Source: Mameliella sp. CS4 (lineage in GTDB: Bacteria > Pseudomonadota > Alphaproteobacteria > Rhodobacterales > Rhodobacteraceae). From it: a stretch of 64,000 nucleotides of DNA. Where the stretch lies: contig NZ_JAHXRQ010000002.1 in the NCBI RefSeq assembly GCF_019392335.1, forward strand, positions 310,001-374,000, read 5' to 3'. Numbering within the stretch: position 1 is the stretch's first letter; each line of letters opens with the position of its first letter. The position numbers and the translations under genes are program-made. The notes beneath the pieces are model-generated. The model made no database searches, was not told the origin of the DNA, and worked only from the letters and a program-made list of their open reading frames with translations. This document shows, piece after piece, positions 28,891-37,284 of this stretch.

Positions 28891-29742
28891 TTATCGGCCG
28901 CCCCGGTGCGAGGCGTGCCAGAATGTCATGCGGCGTTCGGCCAGGGCGACGAGGCCATAAAACGCCGTCCCCGAGAGCGCCGAAACGAGGATGGCCGACC
29001 AGACCATGCCAAGGTCAAGCTGGCCGATGCTGGTCGAGATGCGAAAGCCAAGCCCCAGCGTCGGGCTGCCGAAGAACTCGGCAACGATGGCCCCGATCAG
29101 CGCCAGCGTCGAGCAGATCTTGAGCCCGTTGAAGACAAAGGGCAGGGCGGCCGGCAGGCGCAGAGTCCAGAGCGTCTGGCCCCAGGTCGCCGCATAGGTG
29201 CGCATCAGGTCGCGCTGCATCGCGGTGGTTTCCGACAGGCCAGCGACCGTGTTCACCAGCATGGGGAAATAGACCATCAACACGACGACGGCGGCCTTGG
29301 ACTGCCAGCCAAAGCCGAACCACATCACAAGGATCGGCGCGGTGCCGACGATGGGCAGGGCGGCCATGAAGTTGCCCAGCGGCAGCAACCCGCGCCGCAG
29401 GTAATCGGACCGGTCCACCAGCAGAGCCGTCAGGAAGGCCGCGCCGCAGCCGAAGATATACCCCGACAGCGCGCCCTTGAGGATCGTCTGCACAAAATCG
29501 CCCCAGAGCGTACTAAGGTTCTCGGCAAAGCTGGCCGCGATCAACGAGGGCGGCGGCAGGATCACGGTCGAGACCTGCATTCCGCGCACGATCAGCTCCC
29601 ACATGCCCAGGATGGTCAGGCCAAAGATCAGCGGCACCGCAAGGCGCACCGCGCCCGTGTCCCGCGCCGGCCCGTTCGCCAGCATCACGTTCAGGCCAAA
29701 GCCCAGGACCCAGAGCAGAACTGCGAAAATCACCAGAGTCAT
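28891..29742 (-). CDS. ABC importer permease (SsuC/ThiX type)
   Basis: 283-residue BPD_transp_1 permease with about seven helices; N-terminal VIFAVLLWVLGFGLNVMLA, then WELIVRGMQVSTVILPPPSLIAASF and the EAA loop MRTYAATWGQTLWTLRLPAALP. Overlaps the preceding permease gene by 4 nt and pairs with it as a heterodimer. The binding protein gene follows after 51 nt. Confidence 0.88.
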   Translation of the reverse strand: MTLVIFAVLLWVLGFGLNVMLANGPARDTGAVRLAVPLIFGLTILGMWELIVRGMQVSTVILPPPSLIAASFAENLSTLWGDFVQTILKGALSGYIFGCGAAFLTALLVDRSDYLRRGLLPLGNFMAALPIVGTAPILVMWFGFGWQSKAAVVVLMVYFPMLVNTVAGLSETTAMQRDLMRTYAATWGQTLWTLRLPAALPFVFNGLKICSTLALIGAIVAEFFGSPTLGLGFRISTSIGQLDLGMVWSAILVSALSGTAFYGLVALAERRMTFWHASHRGGR

Positions 29743-30740
29743 GGCATCATCCCCATCCGGCGCAGCGTGCGCCTTTCCAGGGCCGCGATGGCATAGACCA
29801 GCAGCGCCGCCAGTGTCGCGGCCACCAAGAGCGCGGCCCAGATCTGTGCGGTCTGGCCATAGTAGCTGCCCGCCAGCATCCGCGCGCCAAGGCCGCCTTT
29901 CTGCACCGGCAGTTCGCCCACGATGGCGCCCACAAGGCTGGCCGCGATGGCGATCTTGAGCGAGGCGAACAGGTAGGGGATCGAGGAGGGCAGGCGCAGT
30001 TTCGTCAGCACCGAGGCGGTGGACGCGCTATAGGTGCGCATCAGGTCCATCTGCATGGCGTCCGGGCTGCGCAGCCCCTTCACCATGCCCACGACCACCG
30101 GAAAGAACGACAGATAGGCAGAGATCACCGCCTTGGGGATCAACCCCTGCACCCCGATGGAATAGAGCACCACGATGATCATCGGTGCCAGCGCCACGAT
30201 GGGAATGGTCTGGCTTACGATGGCCCAGGGCATCACGCTCATGTCCATGACGCGGGAATGCACGATCCCCACCGCGAGGCCCGCGCCCAGCAGGGCGCCG
30301 ATCAGGAACCCCAGGAAGGTGGCGTTCAGCGTTACCAGCGCGTGATAGACAAGGCTGCGGTTCGACAGCGTGCCCGACCGCACGATCCCGCGCCGCCCGT
30401 TCAGTTCCTCGTCGATGGTCGAATCGTAGAGCTCCACCAGCACCTGGTGCGGCGCGGGCAGCTTCGGGCGGTCCGAACTCCAGCTGTTGCCAAGCGCATG
30501 GGTGTTGCGAAAGACCAGCGCCCAGTTGCCCATGTCGCGCCGGTCCACGGCGGAGGGCGGGGAGACCTCGACGCCGGCACGCTCTGCCGCCGTCAGCACT
30601 TCCTTGACGTTCATCGGGACGACAGCAACGTACCAGATCGCCATCAGCGCCAGCACCATCCCCAGCACCGGCGGCAGACGCAGCCAGCGGGGCCAGCCTC
30701 CTGCACTGGCCCGGGTCCCCGGATCGCTCGCCTCAGCCAT
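29739..30740 (-). CDS. ABC importer permease with large insert
   Basis: 333-residue permease of the same family. After the first helix (about 24-41, LGMVLALMAIWYVAVVPMN) there is an insert of about 90 residues predicted outside the membrane (MNVKEVLTAAERAG ... RRGIVRSGTLSN) before the permease core starting near residue 130. The EAA loop MRTYSASTASVLTKLRLPSSIP is present. The insert is not found in the partner permease. Follows the ATPase gene by 69 nt. Confidence 0.86.
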   Translation of the reverse strand: MAEASDPGTRASAGGWPRWLRLPPVLGMVLALMAIWYVAVVPMNVKEVLTAAERAGVEVSPPSAVDRRDMGNWALVFRNTHALGNSWSSDRPKLPAPHQVLVELYDSTIDEELNGRRGIVRSGTLSNRSLVYHALVTLNATFLGFLIGALLGAGLAVGIVHSRVMDMSVMPWAIVSQTIPIVALAPMIIVVLYSIGVQGLIPKAVISAYLSFFPVVVGMVKGLRSPDAMQMDLMRTYSASTASVLTKLRLPSSIPYLFASLKIAIAASLVGAIVGELPVQKGGLGARMLAGSYYGQTAQIWAALLVAATLAALLVYAIAALERRTLRRMGMMP

Positions 30741-30809
30741 GTGTCGCCTCCTGGCCCGGGGCTTGGAGGTCCCGGATCAGGGCCGGGACGGGGGCGCGCA
30801 GCGTGACAG

Positions 30810-31634
30810 TCATTCTTCATACCCCGCGCGCAGTCCTTCGCGCACGCGGTGCGCGATCTCGATGAATTCCGGCGTGTCGCGGATGTCCAGCGGGCGCTCC
30901 TTGGGCAGCGGGCTTTCGATCACGTCGGTGATTCGGCCCGGACGCGGGCTCATCACCACGATATGCGTCGACAGGTAGACCGCCTCGGGGATCGAATGGG
31001 TGACAAAACCGATGGTCTTTTCCGTCTTGTCCCAGAGCTTCAGCAACTCCTCGTTCAGGCGGTCGCGCACGATCTCGTCCAGCGCGCCAAAGGGTTCGTC
31101 CATCAGAAGGATGTCGGCATCGAATGCCAGCGCTCTTGCAATGGACGCACGTTGTTGCATCCCTCCGGACAGTTGCCAGGGGAATTTCTTTTCAAAACCT
31201 GATAACTCCACAAGCTCCAGCACCCGTGCCACGCGCTCGGCCTGTTCGGCTCGGGAATAGCCCATGATCTCCAGCGGCAGCGCGATGTTGCGCCCGATGG
31301 TCCGCCAGGGGTACAGACCGGCGGCCTGAAAGACATAGCCATAGGCCCGCGCCCGGCGTGCCTCGTCGGGCGTCATGCCGTTCACCGTCAGGCTGCCGCC
31401 GGTGGGATGTTCCAGCGCCGCGATACAGCGCAGAAAGGTTGTCTTGCCACAGCCCGAGGGGCCGATGAAGCTCACGAAACTGCCCTTGGCAATGTCGAGG
31501 CTGACGTCCTTCAGCGCATGCACCGGCCCGTCATTCGTCTGGAACGTCAGGTCGAGGTGGTCGGCCCGGATGACGGGTGCGGCGGTGGCGGTTTCCGCCT
31601 CCGGCCAGTTCGTTATTTCTTCATCGCTCAACAC
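30810..31634 (-). CDS. ABC importer ATPase (SsuB/TauB type)
   Basis: 274-residue ATPase: Walker A GPSGCGKTT, signature LSGGMQQRASIARAL, Walker B ILLMDEPFGALD, and the switch His in FVTHSIPEAVYLS. The GTG at 31634 follows AAGGA at 6 nt and is preferred over a longer frame from 31682. First gene of the operon; divergent from the cupin gene. In this nitrate/sulfonate/taurine-type class, substrate is set by the binding protein. Confidence 0.9.
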   Translation of the reverse strand: MLSDEEITNWPEAETATAAPVIRADHLDLTFQTNDGPVHALKDVSLDIAKGSFVSFIGPSGCGKTTFLRCIAALEHPTGGSLTVNGMTPDEARRARAYGYVFQAAGLYPWRTIGRNIALPLEIMGYSRAEQAERVARVLELVELSGFEKKFPWQLSGGMQQRASIARALAFDADILLMDEPFGALDEIVRDRLNEELLKLWDKTEKTIGFVTHSIPEAVYLSTHIVVMSPRPGRITDVIESPLPKERPLDIRDTPEFIEIAHRVREGLRAGYEE

Positions 31635-31710
31635 GCGTGATCCTTGTTTGGCGCAGCGGCAGCGCCGCTGTAGGCTGATCATTCAGGATGTTCGATATCG
31701 GGGGTGTACC

Positions 31711-32109
31711 ATGACCGACTGCAAAAAACTGCGCCCGGGGGGCACGTATGACGGCAAGCAAGGCTTTTCCTACTTCGAAGGCATCGCGAAAGAGACGGTC
31801 GGGGCGCAGGGGATCTGCATGCACCTGCTGACCGTCCCGCCGGGCGGGCGGGCAAAGGCGCATAAAAATGCGACCCATGAAACCGCCATCTATGTCATTT
31901 CCGGCCGGGCCCGGATGTACTGGGGTGAGCGGCTGGAGCATTGCATGGAGACGGGGCCGGGCGACATGATCTACATCCCGGCGGACGTGCCCCATCTGCC
32001 CCTGAACGACGGCGACGAACCGGCGGTGGCGGTGATCGCCCGCACCGACCCGCACGAACAGGAATCCGTGGTCCTGCTGCCCGAGCTGGAGGCGCTTGTT
32101 CCGGCCTGA
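31711..32109 (+). CDS. Cupin-domain protein
   Basis: 132-residue single cupin: HKNATHETAIYVISGRARMYWG (motif 1, with HxxxxE-type ligands) and GDMIYIPADVPHLPLN (motif 2). Family functions vary from dioxygenases to binding proteins; no specific role can be given. Divergent from the ABC operon with 76 nt between them, convergent with the VOC gene 11 nt away. A weak ribosome site precedes the ATG. Confidence 0.82.
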   Translation: MTDCKKLRPGGTYDGKQGFSYFEGIAKETVGAQGICMHLLTVPPGGRAKAHKNATHETAIYVISGRARMYWGERLEHCMETGPGDMIYIPADVPHLPLNDGDEPAVAVIARTDPHEQESVVLLPELEALVPA

Positions 32110-32120
32110 CGCGGGCACGC

Positions 32121-32543
32121 TCATTCCGGGATCTCCCAAAGCGCGGGGTCCGCGAATTCCACGCTGTTGCCCGCCGGATCCCGCACATAGACGGATCGCG
32201 GCCCGTGCGGCCAGTTGAAATCGCTTTCGATGGCGATGCCACTGTCGGTCAACCGCGTCACCATCGCGTCGAGGTCCGCCCCCGGTACCGAGAAACAGAG
32301 ATGCCCCGGCCCGCGCGCCCCATGCGGCGGCACCGGCAGGGCGCCGTCCCTGGGCGGTTCCTCTGTGGCCTCGGCGATAAAGGCCAGCACAACCGAGGTC
32401 CCGCAGCGAAAGAAGACATGCCGCCCCTCGACGCGGATGATCTTTTCCAGCCCCAGGATGCCGCCATAGAAGCCCTCGGCGGCGTCGAGGTCATCGACGT
32501 AGATGGCGGCCTCCAGGACGCCGGTGAGGGTGGGGGCAGTCAT
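32121..32543 (-). CDS. VOC (glyoxalase/bleomycin-resistance fold) family protein
   Basis: 140-residue protein with two VOC modules: GVLEAAIYVDDLDAAEGFYGGILGLEKI and PGHLCFSVPGADLDAMVTRL, ending with YVRDPAGNSVEFADPALW. Metal-ligand positions (His/Glu) look intact: HLCF, VEFAD. Could be a dioxygenase, glyoxalase-type enzyme or resistance protein. Overlaps the PLP decarboxylase gene by 4 nt, so it is co-translated with it and lies at the end of the amidohydrolase-hydA-decarboxylase transcript. Confidence 0.82.
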   Translation of the reverse strand: MTAPTLTGVLEAAIYVDDLDAAEGFYGGILGLEKIIRVEGRHVFFRCGTSVVLAFIAEATEEPPRDGALPVPPHGARGPGHLCFSVPGADLDAMVTRLTDSGIAIESDFNWPHGPRSVYVRDPAGNSVEFADPALWEIPE

Positions 32544-33925
32544 GCCAGCGCTCTCCTGGCCGAAAGGATCTCGTCGCACAACAGATCCACGTCCGTCTCT
32601 GTCGTCGCATAGTTGATGATCGAGATGCGGATGATCTGCCGGCCGCGCCATGCACCATGGCTGGGATAGACCTTGCCGCGGTCGTGGACCCGGGCCAGCA
32701 CGGCGGCTGTCAGCGCATCGCTGCCGCAGGACAGCGAGATCTGGTTGGCAGACACCTCGTTCAGAACCTCGATCCCGGGGTCTTGCGACAGGCGATCCGC
32801 CGCGTGCTTTGCGAGCCGGCAATGCCTTGCCACAAGCTCTTGCACACCGGCGCGACCCAGGTGTTTGAGGATGACATATGACGGGACACCCCGGGCCCGG
32901 CGGCTCAGTTCAAGGGTCGAGTCCGAAGGTTCCCATGTGTTGGACGGGTCCGGCAGATAGGCCCCGCGCGCCGTCATCGCGGCCACCAGCGGGCCCCGGT
33001 CGCGGGTGATGCACAAACCGGCGTCATAAGGTGCGCTCAGCCATTTGTGCAGGTCCACCGCCCAGCTGTCCGCCTCTTCGACCCCGGCGAGCCGGTTGCG
33101 CAGGTCTGGCACCGCGCGCAGCCACAGACCGAACGCGCCATCCACATGGGTCCAGCCGCCGCGCTCCCGAACCATCGGTATGATTTCGGCAAACGGGTCA
33201 AAGGCGCCGGTGTTGATCTGCCCCGCTTGCAGGATGACCAGAGGCGGGGCCGCGCACCCCTTCAGCGCGGCTTCGAAGGCCTCGGGCCGGATACGGCCCT
33301 GATCGTCGGTCTCGACCCGGATGGCCCGTGCCGCCCCGAACCCGGCATAGCGCAGCCCGGCGAGCGGGGCGGAATGGCAGTCGGCGCCGATAAGAACCGG
33401 GACCTCGGGGGCGCCGAACATCCCCCGTTCCTCGACGTCCCAGCCCTCGCTGTCCAGCAAGGCATGTCTTGCGGCCATGATCGCCTGGGTATTGGCAACC
33501 GTCGCCCCGGTAACCACGCCAACCCCGCTGTCGCGCGGCAGGTCCAGCAGGTCCAGGCACCATCGGCACATCACCTGTTCGATTTCGGCGACGGCGGGGG
33601 ATTCCCAGGACGAGGCCGAATTCTGCCCCCAAGCCGAAACAAGCATGTCGGCGGCAACCCCGGCGGGCATGGACCCGCCGCAGACATAGCCGAAAAACCG
33701 CGGCGAGGCATGGGAATGCAGGCCCGGCGTCGCCGTTTCGACCACCTCCCGGATCACGGCGTCCGCCAGAGCGCCCGTGTCCGGAACACCCTCGCCGAAC
33801 CGGCCCACCATCGCCTCGGGCCGCACCTCGGGGACGGCCGGGGCCGTGCCCAGGCCGTCACGATAGGCCGCGGCCAGGGTGGCCGCCGTTGCGATGGCCC
33901 GCTGTTCATCGGCATTGAGGCTCAT
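32540..33925 (-). CDS. PLP-dependent group II amino-acid decarboxylase
   Basis: 461-residue member of the aromatic-L-amino-acid/glutamate/tyrosine decarboxylase family. Seen: SPRFFGYVCGGSMPAG (substrate region), HVDGAFGLW (cofactor-binding Asp) and the Schiff-base Lys in VDLHKWLSAPYDAG. Substrate cannot be read. As it sits in a pyrimidine-catabolic transcript 34 nt after hydA, a role in beta-alanine or related amine metabolism is conceivable, since PLP aspartate 1-decarboxylases of this fold exist, but this is inference. Confidence 0.85.
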   Translation of the reverse strand: MSLNADEQRAIATAATLAAAYRDGLGTAPAVPEVRPEAMVGRFGEGVPDTGALADAVIREVVETATPGLHSHASPRFFGYVCGGSMPAGVAADMLVSAWGQNSASSWESPAVAEIEQVMCRWCLDLLDLPRDSGVGVVTGATVANTQAIMAARHALLDSEGWDVEERGMFGAPEVPVLIGADCHSAPLAGLRYAGFGAARAIRVETDDQGRIRPEAFEAALKGCAAPPLVILQAGQINTGAFDPFAEIIPMVRERGGWTHVDGAFGLWLRAVPDLRNRLAGVEEADSWAVDLHKWLSAPYDAGLCITRDRGPLVAAMTARGAYLPDPSNTWEPSDSTLELSRRARGVPSYVILKHLGRAGVQELVARHCRLAKHAADRLSQDPGIEVLNEVSANQISLSCGSDALTAAVLARVHDRGKVYPSHGAWRGRQIIRISIINYATTETDVDLLCDEILSARRALA

Positions 33926-33959
33926 GCCCGCATTCCCCGTCTGCGCTCCGGCGACGCGC

Positions 33960-35417
33960 TCACACCCCGCTCGCCGGGATTCCCGTGCGTTTTACCGGGC
34001 GCGGCGCGGTCAGTTCCTTCCACTTCGACAGCGCCTTGTTCGTCGGCGTGCCCGGTGTGCGCTTGACGAATTGCCCGTGGCCCTCGCGCGAGCGCAGCTC
34101 GCCGTCATGCACCGCCACATGGCCGCGTGTCAGGGTGAACCGTGGCAGGCCCTTGACCTCTTTGCCTTCGAAGACGTTGTAATCAATGGCCGACACCTGG
34201 CTTGCGGCAGTGATGGTCTTTTCCTTTTCCGGGTCCCAGACCACGATATCCGCGTCCGACCCCACCCGGATCGCGCCCTTGCGCGGGTAGCAGTTCAGGA
34301 TCTTGGCGATATTGGTCGAGGTCATGGCGACGAATTCCTCGGGCGTCAGCCGCCCGGTGCCCACCCCATGCGTCCAGAGCATCGGCAGCCGGTCCTCAAG
34401 GCCGCCGGTGCCGTTGGGGATCTTGGTGAAATCGCCGACGCCATAGCGTTTCTGATCGGTGGTAAAGGCGCAATGGTCCGTCGCCACGACCGAGAGAGAC
34501 CCGGACATCAGGCCGTTCCAAAGGCTCTCCTGGTGCTTCTGGTTGCGGAAAGGGGGCGACATGACGCGGCGCGCCGCATGGTCCCAATCCTGGTTGAAAT
34601 ACTCGCTTTCGTCCAGAGTCAGGTGCTGGATCAGCGGCTCGCCCCAGACGCGCTTGCCCTGCTGGCGCGCGCGCCGGATCGCCTCATGCGCCTCTTCGCA
34701 GCTGACATGGACGATATACAAAGGCACGCCCGCCATGTCCGCGATCATGATGGCACGGTTGGCGGCCTCGCCCTCGACCTGCGGCGGACGCGAATAGGCA
34801 TGCGCCTCGGGCCCGGTATTGCCCTCCGACAGCAGCTTTTGCGACAGGTCCGCCACCACGTCGCCGTTCTCGGCGTGGACAAGGGCGATCCCGCCCAGCT
34901 CGCCGACGCGCTGGAAACTGGCGAACATCTCGTCGTCCTGCACCATCAGCGCGCCCTTGTAGGCCATGAAGTGCTTGAAGGTGGTGATGCCGCGATCCTC
35001 GACGACCGTCTTCATCTCGTCAAAGATCTGTTCCCCCCACCAGGTCACCGCCATGTGGTAGGAATAGTCGCAATGCGCGCGGCCCGACTTGTTGTCCCAC
35101 ATCTGCAGCGCGTCCAGCAGGCCCTGGCCATCGGGCGAGGGCAGGGCGAAATCCACCACCATCGTCGTGCCGCCCGCCAGCGCGGCGCGGGTGCCACTGT
35201 CGAAATCATCGGTGGAATAGGTGCCCATGAAGGGCATTTCCAGGTGCGTATGCGGATCGATCCCGCCCGGCATGACGTAACAGCCGGTGGCGTCCAGCTC
35301 CTCGTCGCCTTTCAGGTTCTCGCCGATCTCGGTGATGATGCCGTTCTCGACCAGCACATCCCCCTTGTAGCTGAGATCCGCCGTGACGATGGTGCCGTTC
35401 TTGATGACTGTGGTCAT
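33960..35417 (-). CDS. hydA: Dihydropyrimidinase (D-hydantoinase)
   Basis: 485-residue cyclic amidohydrolase opening 5,6-dihydrouracil/dihydrothymine to N-carbamoyl amino acids. Seen: metal ligands GGIDPHTHLEMPFMG, the carboxylated Lys in FKHFMAYKGALM, further His in YIVHVSCEEA and the late Asp region NGTGGLEDRLPMLWTHG. It follows the PreT/PreA reaction and precedes the N-carbamoyl amidohydrolase in the pathway. The gene lies in one direction with that amidohydrolase, but a GIY-YIG gene with palindromes is inserted between them. Confidence 0.95.
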   Translation of the reverse strand: MTTVIKNGTIVTADLSYKGDVLVENGIITEIGENLKGDEELDATGCYVMPGGIDPHTHLEMPFMGTYSTDDFDSGTRAALAGGTTMVVDFALPSPDGQGLLDALQMWDNKSGRAHCDYSYHMAVTWWGEQIFDEMKTVVEDRGITTFKHFMAYKGALMVQDDEMFASFQRVGELGGIALVHAENGDVVADLSQKLLSEGNTGPEAHAYSRPPQVEGEAANRAIMIADMAGVPLYIVHVSCEEAHEAIRRARQQGKRVWGEPLIQHLTLDESEYFNQDWDHAARRVMSPPFRNQKHQESLWNGLMSGSLSVVATDHCAFTTDQKRYGVGDFTKIPNGTGGLEDRLPMLWTHGVGTGRLTPEEFVAMTSTNIAKILNCYPRKGAIRVGSDADIVVWDPEKEKTITAASQVSAIDYNVFEGKEVKGLPRFTLTRGHVAVHDGELRSREGHGQFVKRTPGTPTNKALSKWKELTAPRPVKRTGIPASGV

Positions 35418-35436
35418 TGGTGTGTCTCCCTGCGTG

Positions 35437-35464
35437 ACGCAGTCCCGGACCTGATCCGGGACCT
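35437..35464 (+). repeat. Palindromic repeat family A, left copy
   Basis: 28-bp element starting ACGCAGTCCCGGACC and ending GGGACCT. Inner stem GTCCCGGA / TCCGGGAC with loop CCTGA. It differs from the right copies at two bases that pair with each other (A-T in place of G-C), so the stem is kept. It ends on the first base of the GIY-YIG stop codon. Confidence 0.85.
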
Positions 35465-35754
35465 CAGAGAAACGAGGTGTCCATGATCAAGTCGGACCAG
35501 TTCGGATTGATTTCCTTGATGAGAGCGTCTTTCCACGCCCGTCGCCATCGTTTCAGCTTGCGCTCGCGCGCGATGGCCTCCGGCAGCGTTTCGTGGGCCT
35601 CGTAGTAGACGAGCTTCCTGATGCGATACTTCGCCGTATGCACGGACCCGAGGCCGGACCGGTGTTCGGCCATGCGTTTCCGCAGGTCGCCGGTCACGCC
35701 GATATAGATGGCAGTGTTCGACTGGCAGGCCGCGATATAGGTATAGAACGCCAT
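35464..35754 (-). CDS. Small GIY-YIG nuclease family protein
   Basis: 96-residue stand-alone GIY-YIG domain. Seen: FYTYIAACQSNTAIYIGVTGDLRKRMAEHR (the two Tyr motifs, here Y-T-Y and Y-I-G, and the catalytic Arg), KLVYYE, and EAIARERKLKRWRRAWK with the metal-binding Glu. Such 90-100 residue proteins are common in alphaproteobacteria; cellular role unknown. The gene splits the amidohydrolase and hydA genes of the pyrimidine operon and is bracketed by copies of one palindromic repeat (family A), its stop codon touching the left copy. Confidence 0.87.
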   Translation of the reverse strand: MAFYTYIAACQSNTAIYIGVTGDLRKRMAEHRSGLGSVHTAKYRIRKLVYYEAHETLPEAIARERKLKRWRRAWKDALIKEINPNWSDLIMDTSFL

Positions 35755-35791
35755 TCCAGGACATTCGCGCGACTTGGTTAACGATTTCCCA

Positions 35792-35865
35792 ACGCAGTCC
35801 CGGGCCTGACCCGGGACCTCTCCCCTCGGCCGACAGGAGGTCCCGGGTCAGGCCCGGGACTGCGT
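35792..35865. repeat. Palindromic repeat family A, paired right copies
   Basis: Two perfect 28-bp inverted copies (35792-35819 and 35838-35865) separated by 18 nt. Each copy also holds its own stem GTCCCGGG / CCCGGGAC with loop CCTGA (or complement). Together they make a long hairpin just before the GIY-YIG gene, between it and the amidohydrolase stop. Another single copy is at 51906-51930. Confidence 0.88.
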
Positions 35866-35883
35866 ATGCGCGGGGTGGCACCG

Positions 35884-37134
35884 TCACTCCACGATCTCCG
35901 CCGTCTCCACCACCGCGTGGAACAGCACATCCGCCCCGGCCTTGGCCCAGTCCTTGGAAATCTCCTCGGCCTCGTTGTGGCTCAGGCCATCGACGCAGGG
36001 GCACATCACCATCGCCGTCGGCGCCACCTGGTTGATCCAGCAGGCGTCATGCCCGGCGCCCGAGATGATGTTCATATGGCTGTAGCCCAGCCGGTCCGCC
36101 GCGTTGCGCACCGCCGCGACACAGGTCTCGTCGAAATCAACCGGGTCAAAGCCGCCGACCTTCTCGAATTCCACCTCCAGCCCCATGTGGGTACAGATCT
36201 CTTCCGCCGACACCTTGAGCCGCGCCTCCATGTCCCGGATCACCGCCAGTTCGGGCGATCGGAAATCGACTGTGAAGACCGCCTTGCCCGGGATCACGTT
36301 GCGCGAGTTGGGGTAGATGTCGATATGGCCCGCCGCGCCTACCGCGTGGGGCGCGTGGCTCAGCGCGATTTCCTCGACCTTTTCCAGGATGCGCGCCATC
36401 GCCAGCCCTGCGTTCTTGCGCATCGGCATCGGGGTCGATCCGGTATGCGCATCCTTGCCGGTCACCGTCACCTGCGTCCACGACAGCCCCTGGCCATGCG
36501 TGACAACCCCCACGTCGATGCCCTCGGCCTCCAGGATCGGCCCCTGTTCGATGTGCAGTTCAAAGAAGGCATGCATCTCGCGCCCGCCGACCTCTTCGTC
36601 GCCCTTCCAGCCGATCCGCACCAGCTCGTCGCCGAACGACTTGCCCTCGGCATCCTCGCGCGCATAGGCCCAATCCTGCGCGTGCACCCCGGCAAAGACG
36701 CCCGAGGACAGCATGGCCGGCGCAAAGCGCGTGCCTTCCTCGTTGGTCCAGTTGGTCACGACGATCGGGTGTTTGGTCTTGATGTCGAGGTCGTTCAGTG
36801 TCCGCAGGATTTCCAGCCCGCCCAGGACGCCCAACACCCCGTCGTATTTGCCGCCGGTCGGCTGCGTGTCGAGGTGGCTGCCGACATAGACCGGCAGCGC
36901 ATCCGGGTCCGTGCCCTCGCGCCGGGCGAACATGTTGCCCATCGTGTCCAGCCCCATGGTGCAGCCGGCCTCTTCGCACCAGCGCTGGAACAGGGCGCGT
37001 CCCTCGCCATCGGCGTCGGTCAGGGTCTGGCGGTTGTTGCCCCCGGCGACGCCGGGGCCGATCTTGGCCATCTCCATCAGGCTGTCCCACAGCCGGTCGG
37101 CATTGATGGTCATGTTTGCAGCAGGTGCGGCCAT
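35884..37134 (-). CDS. Zn-dependent N-carbamoyl-amino-acid/beta-ureidopropionase family hydrolase
   Basis: 416-residue M20-family amidohydrolase (HyuC/AllC group), expected to cleave N-carbamoyl-beta-alanine to beta-alanine, CO2 and ammonia. Metal-binding stretches: GSHLDTQPTGGKYDGVLG, NWTNEEGTRFAP, HIEQGPILE and, at the C-terminus, GAGHDACWIN and GLSHNEAE. The ATG at 37134 with GGGGAG upstream is preferred to a longer frame reaching the operator. Last hydrolytic step of the reductive pyrimidine pathway; transcribed divergently from rutR across a RutR-like operator. Confidence 0.9.
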   Translation of the reverse strand: MAAPAANMTINADRLWDSLMEMAKIGPGVAGGNNRQTLTDADGEGRALFQRWCEEAGCTMGLDTMGNMFARREGTDPDALPVYVGSHLDTQPTGGKYDGVLGVLGGLEILRTLNDLDIKTKHPIVVTNWTNEEGTRFAPAMLSSGVFAGVHAQDWAYAREDAEGKSFGDELVRIGWKGDEEVGGREMHAFFELHIEQGPILEAEGIDVGVVTHGQGLSWTQVTVTGKDAHTGSTPMPMRKNAGLAMARILEKVEEIALSHAPHAVGAAGHIDIYPNSRNVIPGKAVFTVDFRSPELAVIRDMEARLKVSAEEICTHMGLEVEFEKVGGFDPVDFDETCVAAVRNAADRLGYSHMNIISGAGHDACWINQVAPTAMVMCPCVDGLSHNEAEEISKDWAKAGADVLFHAVVETAEIVE

Positions 37135-37177
37135 GTCGTATCTCCCCGTGAAATTCCCCGTCTCTCGCGGGCGTTCC

Positions 37178-37199
37178 GATTTGACCAACCGGTCAAATC
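37178..37199. promoter_or_regulatory. RutR-like operator between the amidohydrolase gene and rutR
   Basis: Perfect dyad with arms GATTTGACC and GGTCAAATC and spacer AACC. It contains TTGACCA-N2-CGGTCAA, almost the E. coli RutR site TTGACCA-N2-TGGTCAA. Lies 44 nt from the amidohydrolase ATG and 85 nt from the regulator ATG, so one protein could control both. Confidence 0.8.
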
Positions 37200-37284
37200 A
37201 ACGCTACCAGAGGTCAGGAGTCAGTCAAGCGTCCTGCCGCCAAATCCGGCAGATGCTGTTAAATAGGGCAGGGGGCGCGTGGCC

